The notes under the pieces are model-generated. The model was not told where the DNA came from. It saw only the letters and a list, made by a program, of their open reading frames with translations, and searched no databases. Source: an uncultured Erysipelotrichaceae bacterium (GTDB lineage: Bacteria > Bacillota_I > Bacilli_A > Erysipelotrichales > Erysipelotrichaceae). From it: DNA of 46,643 nt. The stretch spans positions 1-46,643 of the forward strand of contig CACXCB010000087.1 in NCBI GenBank assembly GCA_902766005.1. Direction: 5' to 3'. A program made the translations under genes and the position numbers. Each line of letters opens with the position of its first letter. Positions within the stretch are counted from its first letter, which is position 1. Positions 36,098-44,788 of this stretch are shown piece after piece.

Positions 36098-36730
36098 ATG
36101 GGATTATTCAAGAAATATTTCAATCAGACAAGAAAACCGGAAGGCATTTTGGGAAAGATCATGATCAACGGCATGAATGGAGGCCATGCAAAGATGGCAG
36201 AATGGGGCATGAGCTTTCTTGGCACATTGATTGCCCCACACGAGATTGTTGATCTCGGCTGTGGGGGAGGAGGAAATGTTGAAAGGCTATTGACAAAATA
36301 TCCTGTTGCCTATGTGTCTGGGATTGATTATTCATCATTGTCTGTGGAAAAGACGAAAAAATTGAATCATAAAGCCATAGCTGAGGGAAGATGCACGGTT
36401 GCACAGGATGATGTTTCTGATCTGCATCTGGAAGAAAACAAATATGATATGGCTACGGCTTTTGAAACGATATACTTCTGGCCGGGTTTGGAGAAATGCT
36501 TCGGACAGGTTGCAAAGATTTTGAAGCCCAACGGGTATTTTGTGATTGTTAATGAATCGGATGGCATGGACCGGGCGAGTCTGCAGTTTGAAAAAATCAT
36601 CGATGGCATGAAATGCTATAAAGCGGAAGAAATACAAAATGCTTTGGAGAAAAGCGGTTTTTCCATTGTTCAGATCTGTCATCATGAAAGTAAGCCATGG
36701 ATTACGGTGATTGCAAGAAAAAAGAACTAA
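36098..36730 (+). CDS. Class I SAM-dependent methyltransferase
   Basis: 210 residues with Rossmann motif I VDLGCGGGGN (near 52), an acidic end of strand 2 (GIDYSSLSVEK) and the post-motif LKPNGYFVIVNESDG. It resembles small-molecule methyltransferases of the UbiE/Methyltransf_11 kind. Substrate unknown. Ribosome site AAAGAGGTG. It is alone between its own operator-bearing promoter and the T-box promoter; I see no strong terminator behind it. Confidence 0.83.
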   Translation: MGLFKKYFNQTRKPEGILGKIMINGMNGGHAKMAEWGMSFLGTLIAPHEIVDLGCGGGGNVERLLTKYPVAYVSGIDYSSLSVEKTKKLNHKAIAEGRCTVAQDDVSDLHLEENKYDMATAFETIYFWPGLEKCFGQVAKILKPNGYFVIVNESDGMDRASLQFEKIIDGMKCYKAEEIQNALEKSGFSIVQICHHESKPWITVIARKKN

Positions 36731-36773
36731 TCAACAAATGAAAAAAACTTTCAGAAAATAGTGAAGAAAAAGA

Positions 36774-36803
36774 TTGACAAACATTTGAAAAAAGAATTAT
36801 TAT
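36774..36803 (+). promoter_or_regulatory. Promoter of T-box transcript 1
   Basis: Consensus -35 TTGACA, 18-nt spacer, TATTAT. Confidence 0.78.
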
Positions 36804-36819
36804 TTTACCGTTACACAAG

Positions 36820-37078
36820 TAAAAGCTGTGATGAAGACGGTTTGGATAAGTAACTTACAGAGAGCCGGTGGCTGGTGTGAACCGGTAGTGATGATCCTGA
36901 AAACCCATCCCTTCTGAGCTGAAGATCCGAAAGCACATGCAAGTAGATATCTTCCGTAGCGCTACGTTAAAGGCGAAAGGATTGATGGATCCTGATGAGA
37001 GGCTTGTATAAGCAAATTGAGTGGTACCGCGGGTGAATGATTGCACTCGTCTCAATGATGTTGAGACGAGTGCTTTTT
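36820..37078 (+). promoter_or_regulatory. T-box riboswitch 1, specifier probably Ile (AUC)
   Basis: Stem I has a GATGAAG...CTTCTGAGCT kink-turn base, AGAGAG bulge (36859-36864) and the distal GGTGGCTGGTG loop closed by CCGGT/ACCGG. The T-box is GTGGTACCGCGG (37021-37032) with TGGT facing the tRNA end. The terminator is a perfect 13-bp stem from 37043 to 37073 plus five Ts. The specifier is less clear: ATC at 36907-36909 has the same spacing to the kink-turn as in T-box 2 and a similar distance to the AGAGAG bulge. AAC and GAT also fit locally, but TGGT needs discriminator A73, which tRNA-Asn and tRNA-Asp lack. No GAA precedes the ATC. Confidence 0.9.
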
Positions 37079-37108
37079 CGTCTCATAGGGGTGAAAGGGG
37101 TAAGGAAC

Positions 37109-39385
37109 ATGACACCTGTAGAAAACGACTTGATGGTTATAGCACAAAGAATTCATGAGCTCAGAGAAGTATCGGGATTCACGCCTGCCGAAATGGCTGC
37201 CAAAACAGAAGTCAGCCAGGCACAGTATCTGGCATACGAATCCGGTAAACAGGATTTGCCATTTACATTTATTCATAAATGTGCTCTGGTATTCAATGTA
37301 GGCATCAGTGACATCCTTGAAGGACAAAGCCCGAGACTGACTTCCTATACAGTGACAAGAAAGGGCAGAAGGTCCAACACTGTCAGGGAAGATGGTATTG
37401 AGATCCAGAACATGGCTCCGATGTTTTTGAACAAGAAAGCTGAGCCGTATTATGTCAAGTATGAATACGATGAATCACTTCTGGATAAGCCAATTCATTT
37501 AACCAAGCATGCAGGACAGGAATTTGACTTTGTCATCAGCGGAAGAATGAAAGTCCAGGTGGGTGACAATATCGAATATCTGAGTGAGGGTGACAGTATT
37601 TACTACAACAGCTCTACACCGCATGGCATGATTGCGGTTGATGAAAGAGACTGTCTGTTTGTCGCAATTGTCATTCCGGGCAATGATACACAGGAAACCC
37701 AGATCCGCAACACATTTATTCCTTCCCGTGCAACAAAGGAAAAGCTTGTCTGTGATAGCTTTGTTGAGACAAAGGAAGATGAAAACGGCAAGCTGACAGA
37801 AATCAATTTTATAAATGAAGACCGCTTCAATTTCGCTTTTGATGTCGTGGATGCAATTGCCAAGAAGGAACCTGACAAACTGGCAATGATTCATATCTCC
37901 AATGATATGACCGAAAGACATTTCACCTTCAGGGATATGAAGAGGGCTTCGGCGCAATGCGCCAACTATTTCAGGGCTCTCGGTATCCAGAAGGGTGACA
38001 GGGTCATGGTTGTTTTGAAGCGTCATTATCAGTTCTGGTTTACAATGCTTGCATTGCATAAGATCGGTGCGATTGCGATACCGGCCACAAGCCAGTTACA
38101 AGCGCATGACTTTGAGTATCGTTTTGAGGCTGCAGGTGTCAGTGCAATTGTTGCAACTGTATACGATGATGTGCCAAATCAGGTTGAATTAGCGGAAAAG
38201 ACAGCTGGACCTCTTGCGGTAAAGATCCTGGTAGGCGAACATAACCGGGGAAAACGTGAAGGATGGCATGATTTCAACGAAGAATATGGATTGTACAGCA
38301 CACATTTCTATCGTACATCTAACACACCGTGCGGTGATGATACGCAGCTTATGTTCTTCACTTCCGGTACAACCGGATATCCGAAGATTGCAGAACATTC
38401 CTGCAAATATGCATTGGGGCATTATATTACAGCGAAATACTGGCATGGTGTAAGCGACGATGGTCTGCATTTCACTATCTCGGATACTGGATGGGGCAAG
38501 GCTTTATGGGGTAAGTTCTATGGACAATGGCTGCAGGAAGGCGCTGTATTCACATATGACTTTGACAGATTTAATGCTGCAACAATCCTGCCGATGTTTG
38601 CCAAATACAATATCACCACATTCTGCGCACCTCCGACAATCCTTCGTATGTTAATTAAAGAAGATATTTCCAAGTACGATCTTTCCTCCATTAAACATAT
38701 GACAACAGCAGGAGAAGCTTTGAATCCTGAAGTATTCCGTCAATTCCAGAAGGCTACAGGCTTGGAAATCATGGAAGGCTTTGGACAGACAGAGACAACA
38801 TTGAGCATCGGCAACCTGATCGGAGATACATATAAGCTTGGTTCCATGGGAAAACCTACGCCGTTATATGAAGTAGATCTGTTAGACAGAGACGGCAAGA
38901 AAGTGCCTGATGGCGAACCGGGTGAAATTGTCATTAAGACAAGTGACAAGATTCCTTGCGGACTGTTTAAAGGCTACTACAAAGATGAAGAAGCAACAGA
39001 AGAAGTCTGGCATGACGGCTATTATCATACAAGAGATGAAGCATGGCGTGATGAAGATGGATTCTATTGGTATGTAGGCCGCGTAGATGATGTCATCAAG
39101 TCTTCCGGCTACCGTATCGGCCCGTTTGAAATCGAAAGTGTTATCATGGAACTTCCGTATGTTCTTGAGTGCGGTGTCAGTGCCGAACCGGATGAACTCA
39201 GAGGCCAGGTAGTCAAGGCAAGCATTGTCCTTGTGAAAGGCGTTGAACCAAGTGCTGCACTGAAGAAGGAAATCCAGGATTACGTCAAACGGAATACAGC
39301 TCCATACAAATATCCCCGTATTGTTGTATTCAGGGATGAACTTCCGAAAACCATCAGTGGTAAAATCCAACGAAACAAGCTGTAA
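37109..39385 (+). CDS. XRE-HTH / cupin / acyl-CoA ligase fusion, copy 1
   Basis: 758 residues in three parts. An XRE-type HTH occupies about 10-65 (RIHELREVSGFTPAEMA). A cupin-2 domain occupies about 130-190 (HAGQEFDFVISGRMKVQ, STPHGMIAV). A complete ANL acyl-CoA ligase spans about 225-758: FTSGTTGYPKIAEH near 417, GFGQTETTLSIG near 560, YVGRVDDVIKSSGYRIGPFE near 660, and the C-terminal Lys in TISGKIQRNKL. XRE-cupin is the layout of many small-molecule-sensing repressors; here it sits on the enzyme itself. Start at 37109 with TAAGGAA, downstream of the T-box terminator; the in-frame codon at 37037 lies inside the terminator. Substrate by model: a branched short-chain acid (inference). Confidence 0.88.
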   Translation: MTPVENDLMVIAQRIHELREVSGFTPAEMAAKTEVSQAQYLAYESGKQDLPFTFIHKCALVFNVGISDILEGQSPRLTSYTVTRKGRRSNTVREDGIEIQNMAPMFLNKKAEPYYVKYEYDESLLDKPIHLTKHAGQEFDFVISGRMKVQVGDNIEYLSEGDSIYYNSSTPHGMIAVDERDCLFVAIVIPGNDTQETQIRNTFIPSRATKEKLVCDSFVETKEDENGKLTEINFINEDRFNFAFDVVDAIAKKEPDKLAMIHISNDMTERHFTFRDMKRASAQCANYFRALGIQKGDRVMVVLKRHYQFWFTMLALHKIGAIAIPATSQLQAHDFEYRFEAAGVSAIVATVYDDVPNQVELAEKTAGPLAVKILVGEHNRGKREGWHDFNEEYGLYSTHFYRTSNTPCGDDTQLMFFTSGTTGYPKIAEHSCKYALGHYITAKYWHGVSDDGLHFTISDTGWGKALWGKFYGQWLQEGAVFTYDFDRFNAATILPMFAKYNITTFCAPPTILRMLIKEDISKYDLSSIKHMTTAGEALNPEVFRQFQKATGLEIMEGFGQTETTLSIGNLIGDTYKLGSMGKPTPLYEVDLLDRDGKKVPDGEPGEIVIKTSDKIPCGLFKGYYKDEEATEEVWHDGYYHTRDEAWRDEDGFYWYVGRVDDVIKSSGYRIGPFEIESVIMELPYVLECGVSAEPDELRGQVVKASIVLVKGVEPSAALKKEIQDYVKRNTAPYKYPRIVVFRDELPKTISGKIQRNKL

Positions 39386-39458
39386 CAGCTGAACAAAAAA
39401 GATGGATCGGCGAATTGAAAATGAAAAAAGTTTCATAAATTTCAGAAAAAAATGATTT

Positions 39459-39480
39459 GAAATGAAACATTTCTTTAATT
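39459..39480 (+). terminator. Weak terminator candidate after copy 1
   Basis: GAAATG / CATTTC hairpin with AAA loop and TTTAATT tail. It is AT-rich and short, so read-through into T-box 2 is likely. Confidence 0.3.
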
Positions 39481-39486
39481 ATTTCG

Positions 39487-39514
39487 TTGTGAAATCCATG
39501 GTATTTGGTATAAT
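39487..39514 (+). promoter_or_regulatory. Promoter of T-box transcript 2
   Basis: TTGTGA, 16-nt spacer, TATAAT with TGG directly ahead (extended -10). Confidence 0.75.
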
Positions 39515-39519
39515 ACTAA

Positions 39520-39727
39520 ACAAGCGATGAAGAGAAGTAGTAATTCTTTCATTGGATCTGGAGAGAGTTCGTGGCTGGTGGAAACGAATGGACAGTGGGA
39601 ATGAAGTCGTCTCGGAGCTTGTATTTCTGAAATAACAGTAAGAGATACCGTTCATACACGTTACGTATTTGAGAAGCAAGCAAGGTGGTACCACGCAAAG
39701 GCGTCCTTACATGGATGCCTTTTATTT
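39520..39727 (+). promoter_or_regulatory. T-box riboswitch 2, specifier Val (GUC)
   Basis: All landmarks are present. The kink-turn is AAGC-GATGAA / GGA-GCTT. The lower helix is GAGA (39532-39535) with TCTC (39610-39613). The loop-E strand is AGTAGTA. The upper helix is ATTC with GAAT. The specifier strand between them reads GAA-GTC-G, placing the codon GTC (Val) at 39606-39608. The AGAGAG bulge (39562-39567) and GTGGCTGGTG distal loop follow. The T-box is GGTGGTACCACG with TGGT at 39686-39689, fitting tRNA-Val A73. The terminator AAGGCGTCC / GGATGCCTT ends in a T-run at 39719-39727. Uncharged tRNA-Val should turn the operon on. Confidence 0.93.
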
Positions 39728-39748
39728 ATTTAAATGGAGAGAGTGTTT

Positions 39749-42037
39749 ATGGAGCTGATTACAGGATTGGATTACAAGATACAGGAGATGGCAGGCCGTA
39801 TCAGGGAACTGAGGGAACTGGAAGGTTATACAGTTGAAGAGATGGCAGAAACTGCCGGTATTACACCGGAGGAATATGTTGCCTGCGAAAACGGCTTACA
39901 AGACCTGAACTTTACGGTAATCTATCGATGTGCATTGAAATTTGGGGTCAATGTTACGGATATTATTGAGGGTTACAGCCCAACCCTGAAGTCTTATACG
40001 TTAACCAGATCCGGATCCGGACAGAAGGTTTCCCAAGCGCATGGCATGACATATTACAATCTGGCTTATGCATTCCAGAACCGTATTGCCGAGCCGTTGT
40101 ATGTCAGAAGCATTTATGATGAGGAAGCACAGAAGAAAGATATTGAACTGACAAGGCATTCCGGCCAAGAGCTGGATATTGTTGTGGAAGGTCATCTGAA
40201 AGTCCAGATCGGCGAGCATTCCGAAATCCTCGGCCCCGGTGACAGTATTTACTACAATTCCGATACACCTCACGGAATGATTGCGGTCAACGGCCAGGAC
40301 TGTATCTTCTATGCCATTGTATTGAACCCTACGGGAGAACCGATTCCCGAACTGAAAGATTCACCGATCATCCAGGAGGAAATCGAAAGAATCGAAGATA
40401 CAAAACAGCGTATCTGGCAGAAATATATTGATGTAACAGAAAACGACTATGGGACACCGACATCGATACGTTTCAAAAACATTCAGAATTTCAACTTCGG
40501 TTTTGACTTGGTTGATGCAATTGCCAGAAGGGATCCTGACAAGCTGGCAATGCTGCATGTATCAAAAGACAAGGAAGAAAGAAGATTTACTTTCCGTGAT
40601 ATTAAAAGAGCATCTTCGCAATGTGCCAACTACTTTAAAGCTTTAGGCATTAAAAAAGGCGACAGAGTCATGCTGGTACTGAAAAGGCATTATCAGTTCT
40701 GGTTTGCAATGATCGGTTTAAACAAACTTGGTGCAATTGCCATTCCGGCTACCAACCAGCTGGTTGAACATGACTTTGAATATCGTTTTAAGTCAGCAGG
40801 TGTAACAGCTATCATCTGTACGGCAGATGGTGATGTTGCTCACCAGGTGGATCTGGCTTGTGAAAAATACAATGGCATGAAGGTAAAGCTGATTGTCAAT
40901 GGGGAAAGAGAAGGATGGCGTACATTTGACGATGAGTACACAATGTACAGTTCTCATTATAAAAGAGAAGATGATGCCCCGGGCGGAGACGATCTGATGC
41001 TGATGTACTTCACATCAGGAACATCCGGTTATCCGAAGATCGCAGCACATAACTACAAATATCCGCTGGGACATTTCCATACCGCAAAGTATTGGCATAC
41101 TGTCAGTACAAAAGGATTGCACTATACGATATCCGATACCGGATGGGCAAAGGCAATGTGGGGAAAGCTGTATGGACAATGGCTGGCAGAAGGTGCCGTA
41201 TTCGTCTATGATTTCGATCGATTTGACGCTTCGGATATTCTGCCGATGTTTGCCCGTTACAATATCACGACGTTCTGTGCACCTCCGACGATGCTCAGAA
41301 TGATGATCAAGCAGGATATTTCCAAATATGACTTCTCAAGTGTCAAACATATGACAACTGCCGGGGAAGCACTGAATCCGGAAGTATACCGACAGTTTGA
41401 AAAAGCGACCGGCTTGCGCATTATGGAAGGTTTCGGCCAGTCTGAATCAACGATGATTATCGGCAATCTTGTTGGTGCACCACACAAGATCGGCTCTATG
41501 GGGAAACCCGCACCGATTTATGATGTAGAGCTTCTGGACAGTGATGAAAATCCTGTGGCAGTCGGTGAAACCGGTGAGATCTGCATCAACCTGCGCAAGG
41601 GAAGGCCTCCGGGACTGGCTGTATGCTATTACGGAAACGAGGAAGAAACGAAAGCAACTTGGTGCAACGGATACTATCATACAGGGGATGTTGCCTGGAA
41701 AGATGAAGACGGCTTCTACTGGTATGTCGGCAGAAAAGATGATGTCATCAAATCTTCCGGCTACCGTATCGGTCCGTTTGAAATTGAAAGTGTCATCATG
41801 GAACTTCCATATGTTCTTGAATGCGGTGTCAGTGCGGCACCGGATGAAGTCAGAGGACAGGTTGTCAAGGCAAGTATTGTGCTTGTAGACGGTGTTGAGG
41901 GAACACCGGAACTTGTCAAGGAAATTCAAAATTACGTCAAGAAGCATACGGCTCCGTATAAATATCCACGTATTGTTGTATTTAAAAAGGAACTGCCGAA
42001 GACGGTCAGTGGAAAGATCAAGCGAAATGAACTATAA
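39749..42037 (+). CDS. XRE-HTH / cupin / acyl-CoA ligase fusion, copy 2
   Basis: 762 residues with the same three parts as copy 1. The HTH is at about 14-70 (RIRELRELEGYTVEEMA). The cupin is at about 135-195 (HSGQELDIVVEGHLKVQ, TPHGMIAV). The ANL ligase spans about 230-762: FTSGTSGYPKIAAH near 420, GFGQSESTMIIG near 562, YVGRKDDVIKSSGYRIGPFE near 664, and TVSGKIKRNEL at the end. The copies are clearly duplicates, and the C-terminal halves are almost identical in places. Start at 39749 (GGAGAGAG just upstream); an in-frame ATG at 39734 precedes that site. First gene of the Val T-box operon; isobutyryl-CoA would be the matching product (inference). Confidence 0.88.
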   Translation: MELITGLDYKIQEMAGRIRELRELEGYTVEEMAETAGITPEEYVACENGLQDLNFTVIYRCALKFGVNVTDIIEGYSPTLKSYTLTRSGSGQKVSQAHGMTYYNLAYAFQNRIAEPLYVRSIYDEEAQKKDIELTRHSGQELDIVVEGHLKVQIGEHSEILGPGDSIYYNSDTPHGMIAVNGQDCIFYAIVLNPTGEPIPELKDSPIIQEEIERIEDTKQRIWQKYIDVTENDYGTPTSIRFKNIQNFNFGFDLVDAIARRDPDKLAMLHVSKDKEERRFTFRDIKRASSQCANYFKALGIKKGDRVMLVLKRHYQFWFAMIGLNKLGAIAIPATNQLVEHDFEYRFKSAGVTAIICTADGDVAHQVDLACEKYNGMKVKLIVNGEREGWRTFDDEYTMYSSHYKREDDAPGGDDLMLMYFTSGTSGYPKIAAHNYKYPLGHFHTAKYWHTVSTKGLHYTISDTGWAKAMWGKLYGQWLAEGAVFVYDFDRFDASDILPMFARYNITTFCAPPTMLRMMIKQDISKYDFSSVKHMTTAGEALNPEVYRQFEKATGLRIMEGFGQSESTMIIGNLVGAPHKIGSMGKPAPIYDVELLDSDENPVAVGETGEICINLRKGRPPGLAVCYYGNEEETKATWCNGYYHTGDVAWKDEDGFYWYVGRKDDVIKSSGYRIGPFEIESVIMELPYVLECGVSAAPDEVRGQVVKASIVLVDGVEGTPELVKEIQNYVKKHTAPYKYPRIVVFKKELPKTVSGKIKRNEL

Positions 42038-42689
42038 GAGAATTACGCTATTATCCGGACATTACGGCAGCGGGAAGACAAACATAGCCGTCAACATGGC
42101 ACTGGAATTGAAAAAGCAGTATGAAAGAACAGCAATTGCCGATCTGGATATTGTCAACCCGTATTTCCGTACACTTGACAGTAAAAAAGAGCTGGATGAG
42201 GCCGGCATTGAACTGATTGTTTCACAATATGCCAACACAAATCTGGATGCGCCGGCATTACCGCAGAACATGTACGCAATCGTACATGACAAAACCTTAA
42301 AAACCATTGTCGATGTCGGTGGAGATGACCGTGGTGCACTGGCTTTAGGAAGGCTGTCACCGATGATCTGGGAAGAAAAGAATTATGATATGTTCCTGGT
42401 GATCAACTATTACCGTCCGTTGACAAGAGACATTGCCTCTTTACAGGAAGTCAGGGCTGAAATCGAAATGGCGGGAAGACTTCCGTTTACAGGTATTATC
42501 AACAACTCCAATCTTGCTTCAGGAACAACTGCAGAAACCGTATTGGCATCTGTGGATTATGCAAGGGAAGCAGAGGAGAAGCTTGGTCTGCCGCTTGTGC
42601 TGACCACGATAGAAGAGCGTCTGTATCCGCAGCTGGAAGGGAAGATCGAGAATCTGTTTCCGATGAAGCTGCAGAAAAGACCGGTTTGA
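42027..42689 (+). CDS. MinD/ParA-like P-loop ATPase in VOR operon
   Basis: 220 residues. Deviant Walker A SGHYGSGKTNIAVNMAL at the N-terminus and ADLDIVNPYFRT resemble the MinD/CobQ-like (SIMIBI) group. Proteins of this kind recur beside 2-oxoacid:ferredoxin oxidoreductase genes and may assist Fe-S or subunit assembly; the exact role is unknown. The start at 42027 overlaps the ligase end by 11 nt. A longer in-frame extension lies inside the ligase gene and is not credible. Confidence 0.78.
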   Translation: MNYKRITLLSGHYGSGKTNIAVNMALELKKQYERTAIADLDIVNPYFRTLDSKKELDEAGIELIVSQYANTNLDAPALPQNMYAIVHDKTLKTIVDVGGDDRGALALGRLSPMIWEEKNYDMFLVINYYRPLTRDIASLQEVRAEIEMAGRLPFTGIINNSNLASGTTAETVLASVDYAREAEEKLGLPLVLTTIEERLYPQLEGKIENLFPMKLQKRPV

Positions 42690-42732
42690 CGTAAGAAATA
42701 ATCTCGGGAAAGAGTCAGGAAAGGAGAAGATT

Positions 42733-42939
42733 ATGGCGAAGCTTACGTTTCGAGAAGATGAGTGTAAAGGTTGCGGACTGTGCACATTTGCGTGTCCGAA
42801 ACAGATCCTCAGATTATCGAATGAAAAAATCAACAAGAAAGGACATCATCCGGTAGAATGCATTGACATGGAGGCATGTATTGGTTGTGCATCTTGCGCA
42901 ATCATGTGCCCTGACTGCATTATCAAGGTGGAAAGGTAA
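42733..42939 (+). CDS. vorD: 2-oxoacid:ferredoxin oxidoreductase, ferredoxin-like delta subunit
   Basis: 68 residues carrying two [4Fe-4S] clusters: CKGCGLCTFACP and CIGCASCAIMCP. It is the electron-transfer subunit of the four-subunit VOR/KOR-type enzyme encoded by the next three genes. Strong ribosome site AAAGGAGAAG. KOR-type delta subunits look very similar, so 'vor' rests on operon context. Confidence 0.88.
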   Translation: MAKLTFREDECKGCGLCTFACPKQILRLSNEKINKKGHHPVECIDMEACIGCASCAIMCPDCIIKVER

Positions 42940-42948
42940 GGTGGAAGC

Positions 42949-44013
42949 ATGGCAGATAAAGTATTGATGAAGGGCAATGAAGCCATTGCCGAAGCAGCAA
43001 TCCAAGCAGGTTGCCGTCATTATTTCGGTTATCCGATTACGCCACAGACAGAAATTGCCGCCTACATGGCAAAGAGAATGCCGAAAATCGGCGGAACCTT
43101 CCTGCAGGCAGAAAGTGAAATTGCAGCCATCAACATGGTTTACGGTGTTTCCGCTGCAGGCAAAAGAGTTATGACATCATCCTCTTCTCCGGGTATTTCT
43201 TTGAAGAGTGAAGGTTTGTCTTATCTGGCAGGTGCAGATTTGCCGGCACTGGTAGTCAACTGTCAAAGAGGCGGACCTGGTCTTGGCGGCATTCAGCCAA
43301 GCCAGTCGGATTATTTCCAGGCAACAAGAGGCGGCGGACATGGTGATTATCACATGATCGTTCTTGCACCGTCTTCTGTACAGGAAATGGCTCAATTGAC
43401 AATCAAGGGATTTGAACTTGCGGATGAATATCGCATGACTTCCATGATTCTTGCCGATGGCACAATCGGCCAGATGATGGAACCGGTTTCTTTCGATTTT
43501 GAAATCAAGGAACAGATCGAAAAACCATGGGCAACAACAGGCACAAAGATGGCCAGAAAGCACAATATTGTCAATTCTCTGTATCTCAATCCTGAGCAGC
43601 TGGAACAGACAAATATTGAGCGCTACAAGCGTTATGACATCATCAAGGAAAAAGAAGCGATCGCGGAAGAATACCTTGTTGATGATGCAGATATTATTGT
43701 TGCAGCATTCGGTATTGCAGCACGTGTTTCCAAGAATGCAGTAAACGAAGCAAGAGCCAATGGCATTAAAGTCGGTCTGATTCGTCCGATCACCTTGTGG
43801 CCATTCCCTGAAAAAGCATTCCAAAAGGCAGCAACGCATGCTAAAAAGATCATCTGTGTAGAACTTTCCATGGGTCAGATGATTGAAGATGTCAAACTCT
43901 CTACAGAGTGCAAAGTTCCTGTATCTCTTTGTTACAGGGTCGGTGGCATGATTCCTACACCTGATCAGGTATATCAGGCTATCGTTGAAGCTGCTGAGAA
44001 AGGAGAAAAATAA
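42949..44013 (+). CDS. vorB: 2-oxoacid:ferredoxin oxidoreductase alpha subunit, VOR type
   Basis: 354 residues. KGNEAIAEAAIQAGCRHYFG followed by YPITPQTEI is the classic start of VOR/KOR alpha subunits. GGPGLGGIQPSQSDYFQATRGGGHGDYH marks the VorB group, split here for reading: GGPGLGGIQPSQSDY then FQATRGGGHGDYH. The C-terminal domain ends LCYRVGGMIPTP. It binds the pyrimidine side of TPP and CoA. It lies 9 nt behind vorD. Catalyses 2-oxoisovalerate + CoA + oxidised ferredoxin to isobutyryl-CoA + CO2 or the reverse. Confidence 0.92.
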   Translation: MADKVLMKGNEAIAEAAIQAGCRHYFGYPITPQTEIAAYMAKRMPKIGGTFLQAESEIAAINMVYGVSAAGKRVMTSSSSPGISLKSEGLSYLAGADLPALVVNCQRGGPGLGGIQPSQSDYFQATRGGGHGDYHMIVLAPSSVQEMAQLTIKGFELADEYRMTSMILADGTIGQMMEPVSFDFEIKEQIEKPWATTGTKMARKHNIVNSLYLNPEQLEQTNIERYKRYDIIKEKEAIAEEYLVDDADIIVAAFGIAARVSKNAVNEARANGIKVGLIRPITLWPFPEKAFQKAATHAKKIICVELSMGQMIEDVKLSTECKVPVSLCYRVGGMIPTPDQVYQAIVEAAEKGEK

Positions 44014-44014
44014 G

Positions 44015-44788
44015 ATGTTGGTATTTGACAGACCAAAGGCATTATGTGATGTGCCTCTCCATTATTGCCCCGGATGTACACACGGTATTGTGCACAGACT
44101 GGTTGCAGAAACAATCGATGAATTAGGCATTGAAGGAAAAACAGTAGGTATCGCACCTGTCGGTTGCTCCGTTATGGCATATGATTATTTCAATTGCGAT
44201 ATGATCGAAGCTTCTCATGGTCGTGCTCCTGCAGTTGCTACAGGCGTTAAGCGTTCCGATCCGGATAACCTTATCGTATTCACATATCAGGGTGATGGTG
44301 ACCTTGCATCTATCGGTACTGCTGAAACAGTACACGCAGCAGCAAGAAATGAAAATATCACAATCATCTTCATCAATAATGCGATCTATGGTATGACAGG
44401 TGGCCAGATGGCTCCTACATCTCTTCCGGGACAGGTTACACAGACTTCTCCATACGGACGTGATCCAAAACTTTGCGGATATCCTGTAAAGGTTTGTGAA
44501 ATGCTCTCTGAGCTTGAAGGACCGGAATATCTGGAAAGAGTTACAGTTAACAGTGTCAAAAACGTTCGCAATGCAAAGAAGGCTATCAAGAAAGCATTCC
44601 AGAACCAGATTGACGGAAAGGGATTCTCTCTTGTTGAAGTCATCAGTTCCTGTCCGACAAACTGGGGCATGACACCGCAGGAGGCATTGAAGTGGATCGA
44701 CGACAAGATGATTCCGTATTATCCTCTCGGCGTATACAAAGACAGAAGTGCAGGCATCTTCGCACATTCTCAGGAGGCTTCCAAATGA
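44015..44788 (+). CDS. vorA: 2-oxoacid:ferredoxin oxidoreductase beta subunit (TPP binding)
   Basis: 257 residues. HYCPGCTHGIVHRL at the N-terminus is the usual single-cysteine-pair start. The TPP motif is TYQGDGDLASIGTAE (GDGD near 88) followed by INNAIYGMTGGQMAPTS. Start at 44015 with AAAGGAG; the earlier in-frame ATG at 43985 lies inside vorB. It overlaps vorC by 4 nt (ATGA). Confidence 0.92.
   Translation: MLVFDRPKALCDVPLHYCPGCTHGIVHRLVAETIDELGIEGKTVGIAPVGCSVMAYDYFNCDMIEASHGRAPAVATGVKRSDPDNLIVFTYQGDGDLASIGTAETVHAAARNENITIIFINNAIYGMTGGQMAPTSLPGQVTQTSPYGRDPKLCGYPVKVCEMLSELEGPEYLERVTVNSVKNVRNAKKAIKKAFQNQIDGKGFSLVEVISSCPTNWGMTPQEALKWIDDKMIPYYPLGVYKDRSAGIFAHSQEASK

Noticed and set aside
36895..36905. 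AAC (Asn) or GAT (Asp) as specifier of T-box 1
   Set aside because: Both triplets can be placed in an internal loop, but the UGGU bulge pairs with discriminator A73, whereas bacterial tRNA-Asn and tRNA-Asp carry G73.
43177..43839. 220-residue minus-strand ORF
   Set aside because: Antisense to vorB, Cys/Ile-rich with no family resemblance; vorB itself is unmistakable.
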